Shown here: one piece after another, positions 62,801 to 64,000 of the stretch
How positions within the stretch are numbered: position 1 is the first letter of the stretch
Layout of the letters: the number at the start of each line of letters is the position of its first letter
Assembly: GCA_021776115.1 (NCBI GenBank)
Contig: JAJFGN010000070.1
Coordinates: 62,001-126,000 of the forward strand
Direction of reading: 5' to 3'
DNA: 64,000 bases
From: Kiloniellaceae bacterium
GTDB taxonomy: Bacteria > Pseudomonadota > Alphaproteobacteria > Kiloniellales > J153
Notes under the pieces: model-generated
Told to the model about the DNA's origin: nothing
Database searches by the model: none
Seen by the model: only the letters and a program-made list of their open reading frames with translations
Program-made: the position numbers and the translations under genes

Positions 62801-62874
62801 ACAGCGATTATGGCCACCTCGCGCGGGTCAAGGAGTGGGCGGCCGGAGACGACGGCGGGGACGAAGGCGCATGA
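59845..62874 (+). CDS. addB: Double-strand break repair protein AddB
   Basis: 1009 residues, normal for alphaproteobacterial AddB. N-terminal inactive helicase-like part without a Walker A (HMILLPTRRACRALQEAFLR), a central RADQ-like region with LVILGGLNEGTWPAE and PERRIGLSAHDFAQAFC, and a C-terminal RecB-type nuclease with SVTAVETWMRDPYDLYARRIL, GTLVHAALESYL and LTILDYKTGG near residue 880 (D and K of PD-(D/E)xK). With AddA it forms the helicase-nuclease that processes DNA ends before RecA loading. Its stop overlaps the addA start as ATGA. Confidence 0.95.
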   Translation: MNSGAFASSRDAPAFYNIAPNVSFVDALARGLLARSAGDPLTLARHMILLPTRRACRALQEAFLRASEGRPLLLPRLVPLGDIDAEELILAGDDARTGTIDALTLPPAIPVLRRQLLLARLIQHWAQVRGQTPSEDLAVRLAGELARLLDQVETEGLDFTGLEGLAPADYADHWQITLRFLVILTERWPAVQAELGCIGPAERRRRLLELQAEAWTGAPPDHPVVAAGSTGSIPATAALLGVIARLPQGAVVLPGLDRTCDDATWGAIQEDPSHAQHGLAALLARLEVPREAVRDWPGGEPPGAPDSRVRLANLALAPASATAEWHAASKGVAPKELETALGGVRRIDCPGPGEEAGTIALLLREALEEPGRRAALVTPDRILARRVASALGRWGIAVDDSAGTPLADTPLGAFMRLTAEMVAEGLAPLGLLAALKHPLAAGGRSPGGFRSRVRALERCILRGARPAPGFAGLRPALRATRADKALIAWLKDLEALCAPLVKAMRGARSLSELIDAHIGVAEGLAATSEETGAERLWAGEAGEAMAEFLAELRGAAAEVPDLAGKGMGARYPALLSAVLVGQAVRPRYGRHPRLAIWGPLEARLQHVDLVILGGLNEGTWPAEVEPGPWLSRPMRAAFGLPAPERRIGLSAHDFAQAFCAPNVVLTRAIRVDGTPTVPSRWLLRLDALLSTFEGRPSLSAEAQSPIAWAEALDRPRRWIDSGPPAPRPPRAARPRKLSVTAVETWMRDPYDLYARRILDLAALDPLDADPGAAELGTLVHAALESYLRGHPDGPPNDPEVALIACGRAVFEADATPPGIRAFWWPRFKRIAQWFAAQEQGGADIGRRFAEVKGRLVIAAPGGDFELTATADRIDLRGDESLTILDYKTGGVPSAKEVEFGFSPQLPLEAAIAAAGGFESVPGAPVARLEYWRLTGAEPPGMIRSLAGDPSARAAEALEGLGQLITKFDDPATPYLARPRPKWAGRYSDYGHLARVKEWAAGDDGGDEGA

Positions 62875-64000
62875 GCGCCGAGGCGTCACTCGCGCGCAAT
62901 CGGGCCGCTGCGGCGCAACGTCCGGCGGCGGATCCTGCCGGTTCGGTCTGGGTCGGCGCCTCGGCTGGCACCGGCAAGACCAAGGTGCTGACCGACCGCG
63001 TGCTCAGCCTCATGCTGCACGGGACCGCGCCGGCGCGCATTCTATGTCTGACCTTTACCAAGGCGGCGGCCGCAGAAATGGCGAACCGCCTGGCCAATCG
63101 TTTGGCGCGTTGGACCGCGATCAAAGATGGCGATCTGATCCTTGAGTTGTCCGATCTGCTCGGCCGCGCGCCGGATGAGGTCATGCGCGCCCGCGCGCGG
63201 CAGTTGTTCGCCCGCGTACTGGATGCCCCGGGCGGCATGAAGATTCAAACCATCCATGCTTTCTGCCAATCGTTGCTCGGACGGTTTCCCTTGGAGGCCG
63301 GTATCGCGCCGCACTTTCAGGTCCTCGATGAGCGCTCAGCGGCGGAGATGCTGCGGGCTGCGCGCGAGGAGATTTTGATCGACCCCGCTTTTGCCGGCGA
63401 AATTTCTGAAGTCGCCGTGCATGTGCAGGAACAGAGTTTCACCGAGCTATTGGACGAGTTGGCGCGCGAGCGCGGCCGCGTCGCGCGGCTATGCGCGCGT
63501 CCCGGGGGTATCGACGCCGCCGAGGCGGCGGTTTACCGCCTGCTGAATCTTGACCTGGATGAGACGCCGGAGGGCGTGCTCGGTACTGCGTGCGCCGACG
63601 AGGGCTTTGATCTTGCCGGGCTGCACCGTGCCGTCCAAGCGATGTTGGATGCGGGCGGCAAGAAAGATCGCGAGCATGGTGCGGTGATCGCGTCTTGGTT
63701 GGAGAACTCAACGGGCCGCGTCAAGAGTTTCGATCTCTACCTGGGCGCTTTTTTTACCGAAGGCGGGAAGGGCGATGCCTTCAAGAAGCTTGTCTACAAG
63801 GACGCCCTCGCCGCCGCGCCCGGGATCGATCGGGTTCTCGAAGATGAAGCGCAGCGCCTCATGGTGGTCAGGACCAAGCTGAACGCCCTGACTGTTGCCC
63901 GGGCGACGGCGGCCTTGCTGCGTCTTGGCACCGCGATCCTGGCGGTTTACGACCGGCACAAAAGCGCGCGCGCTTTGCTCGACTATGACGATCTGATTCT
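62871..64000 (+). CDS. addA: Double-strand break repair helicase AddA, partial (5' end)
   Basis: From ATG 62871 the frame is open to the window edge, giving about 376 residues. UvrD/Rep-type helicase start: Q-like motif RNRAAAAQRPAADP, Walker A GASAGTGKT (29-37), motif Ia LCLTFTKAAAAEMANRL, and IQTIHAFCQSLLGRFPLEAGIAPHFQVLDE. Then the family's long insertion up to a motif II-like region beginning LLDYDDLI at the edge. Partner of AddB; the C-terminal nuclease part is outside the window. Confidence 0.95.
   Translation, partial: MSAEASLARNRAAAAQRPAADPAGSVWVGASAGTGKTKVLTDRVLSLMLHGTAPARILCLTFTKAAAAEMANRLANRLARWTAIKDGDLILELSDLLGRAPDEVMRARARQLFARVLDAPGGMKIQTIHAFCQSLLGRFPLEAGIAPHFQVLDERSAAEMLRAAREEILIDPAFAGEISEVAVHVQEQSFTELLDELARERGRVARLCARPGGIDAAEAAVYRLLNLDLDETPEGVLGTACADEGFDLAGLHRAVQAMLDAGGKKDREHGAVIASWLENSTGRVKSFDLYLGAFFTEGGKGDAFKKLVYKDALAAAPGIDRVLEDEAQRLMVVRTKLNALTVARATAALLRLGTAILAVYDRHKSARALLDYDDLI

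Noticed and set aside
62810-63145. Plus-strand frame crossing the addB-addA junction
   Set aside because: Alternative frame of addB and addA; both real genes are clear and overlap by ATGA.

Overview
The window looks like chromosomal DNA of a free-living, GC-rich alphaproteobacterium, probably of the Rhodospirillales/Kiloniellales type. This is inferred from gene content and order: a chvI-chvG-hprK-rapZ-EIIA-HPr-EI block, pckA nearby, ahcY next to a DivL-type kinase, tsaE-amgK-murU-addB-addA, a full ccmABCDEFGH operon, and nth, dapB, bactofilin and typA genes of alphaproteobacterial style. I see no rRNA, tRNA, CRISPR array, transposase or prophage gene. Coding density is very high and many neighbours overlap by ATGA.

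Regions. (1) 1-4650, minus strand: partial AEC permease, AmpG-type permease, typA, adenosine kinase. (2) 4800-6101: a MntA/HepT-type toxin-antitoxin pair with an unusual three-domain antitoxin and a perfect palindrome over its promoter. (3) 6179-12679: EI24 membrane protein, bactofilin, lipoprotein, nth, DUF2244, GNAT, dapB, rhomboid, and a ribbon-helix-helix-tailed unknown. (4) 12695-15958, minus: basic amino-acid ABC transporter. (5) 16036-22031, minus: cytochrome c maturation operon ccmA to ccmH with a clear terminator. (6) 22316-30894, minus: a Liv-type ABC transporter bracketed by two CoA ligases. (7) 31334-32465: split Ada response pair. (8) 32475-37336: a CHASE4-type histidine kinase lying between a decayed copy of the acnA leader and acnA itself. 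(9) 37406-38754: an AT-rich two-gene lipoprotein island. (10) 38928-45395, minus: ketopantoate-reductase-like enzyme, FAH-family hydrolase, pckA, PPOX protein, GlxA-type regulator and a Rieske oxygenase. (11) 45723-52247: ChvI/ChvG, then a fused HprK-RapZ protein, EIIA, HPr and EI. (12) 52392-56369: ahcY and a DivL-like PAS kinase with Tyr at the phosphoacceptor position. (13) 56401-64000: ferredoxin-NADP reductase, tsaE, amgK, murU, addB and the start of addA.

How the genes work together. ChvG/ChvI and the incomplete (regulatory) PTS form one signalling block that in relatives controls envelope stress and central carbon flow, with pckA close by. Adenosine kinase would clear the adenosine released by AhcY. 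AmpG-type import and AmgK/MurU fit peptidoglycan recycling. The most unusual items are the HprK-RapZ fusion with an altered RapZ P-loop, the HTH+RHH+MNT antitoxin paired with a HepT lacking the usual motif arginine, and the duplicated acnA leader flanking a sensor kinase. All function statements rest on reading the translated sequences by eye; no database search was possible.
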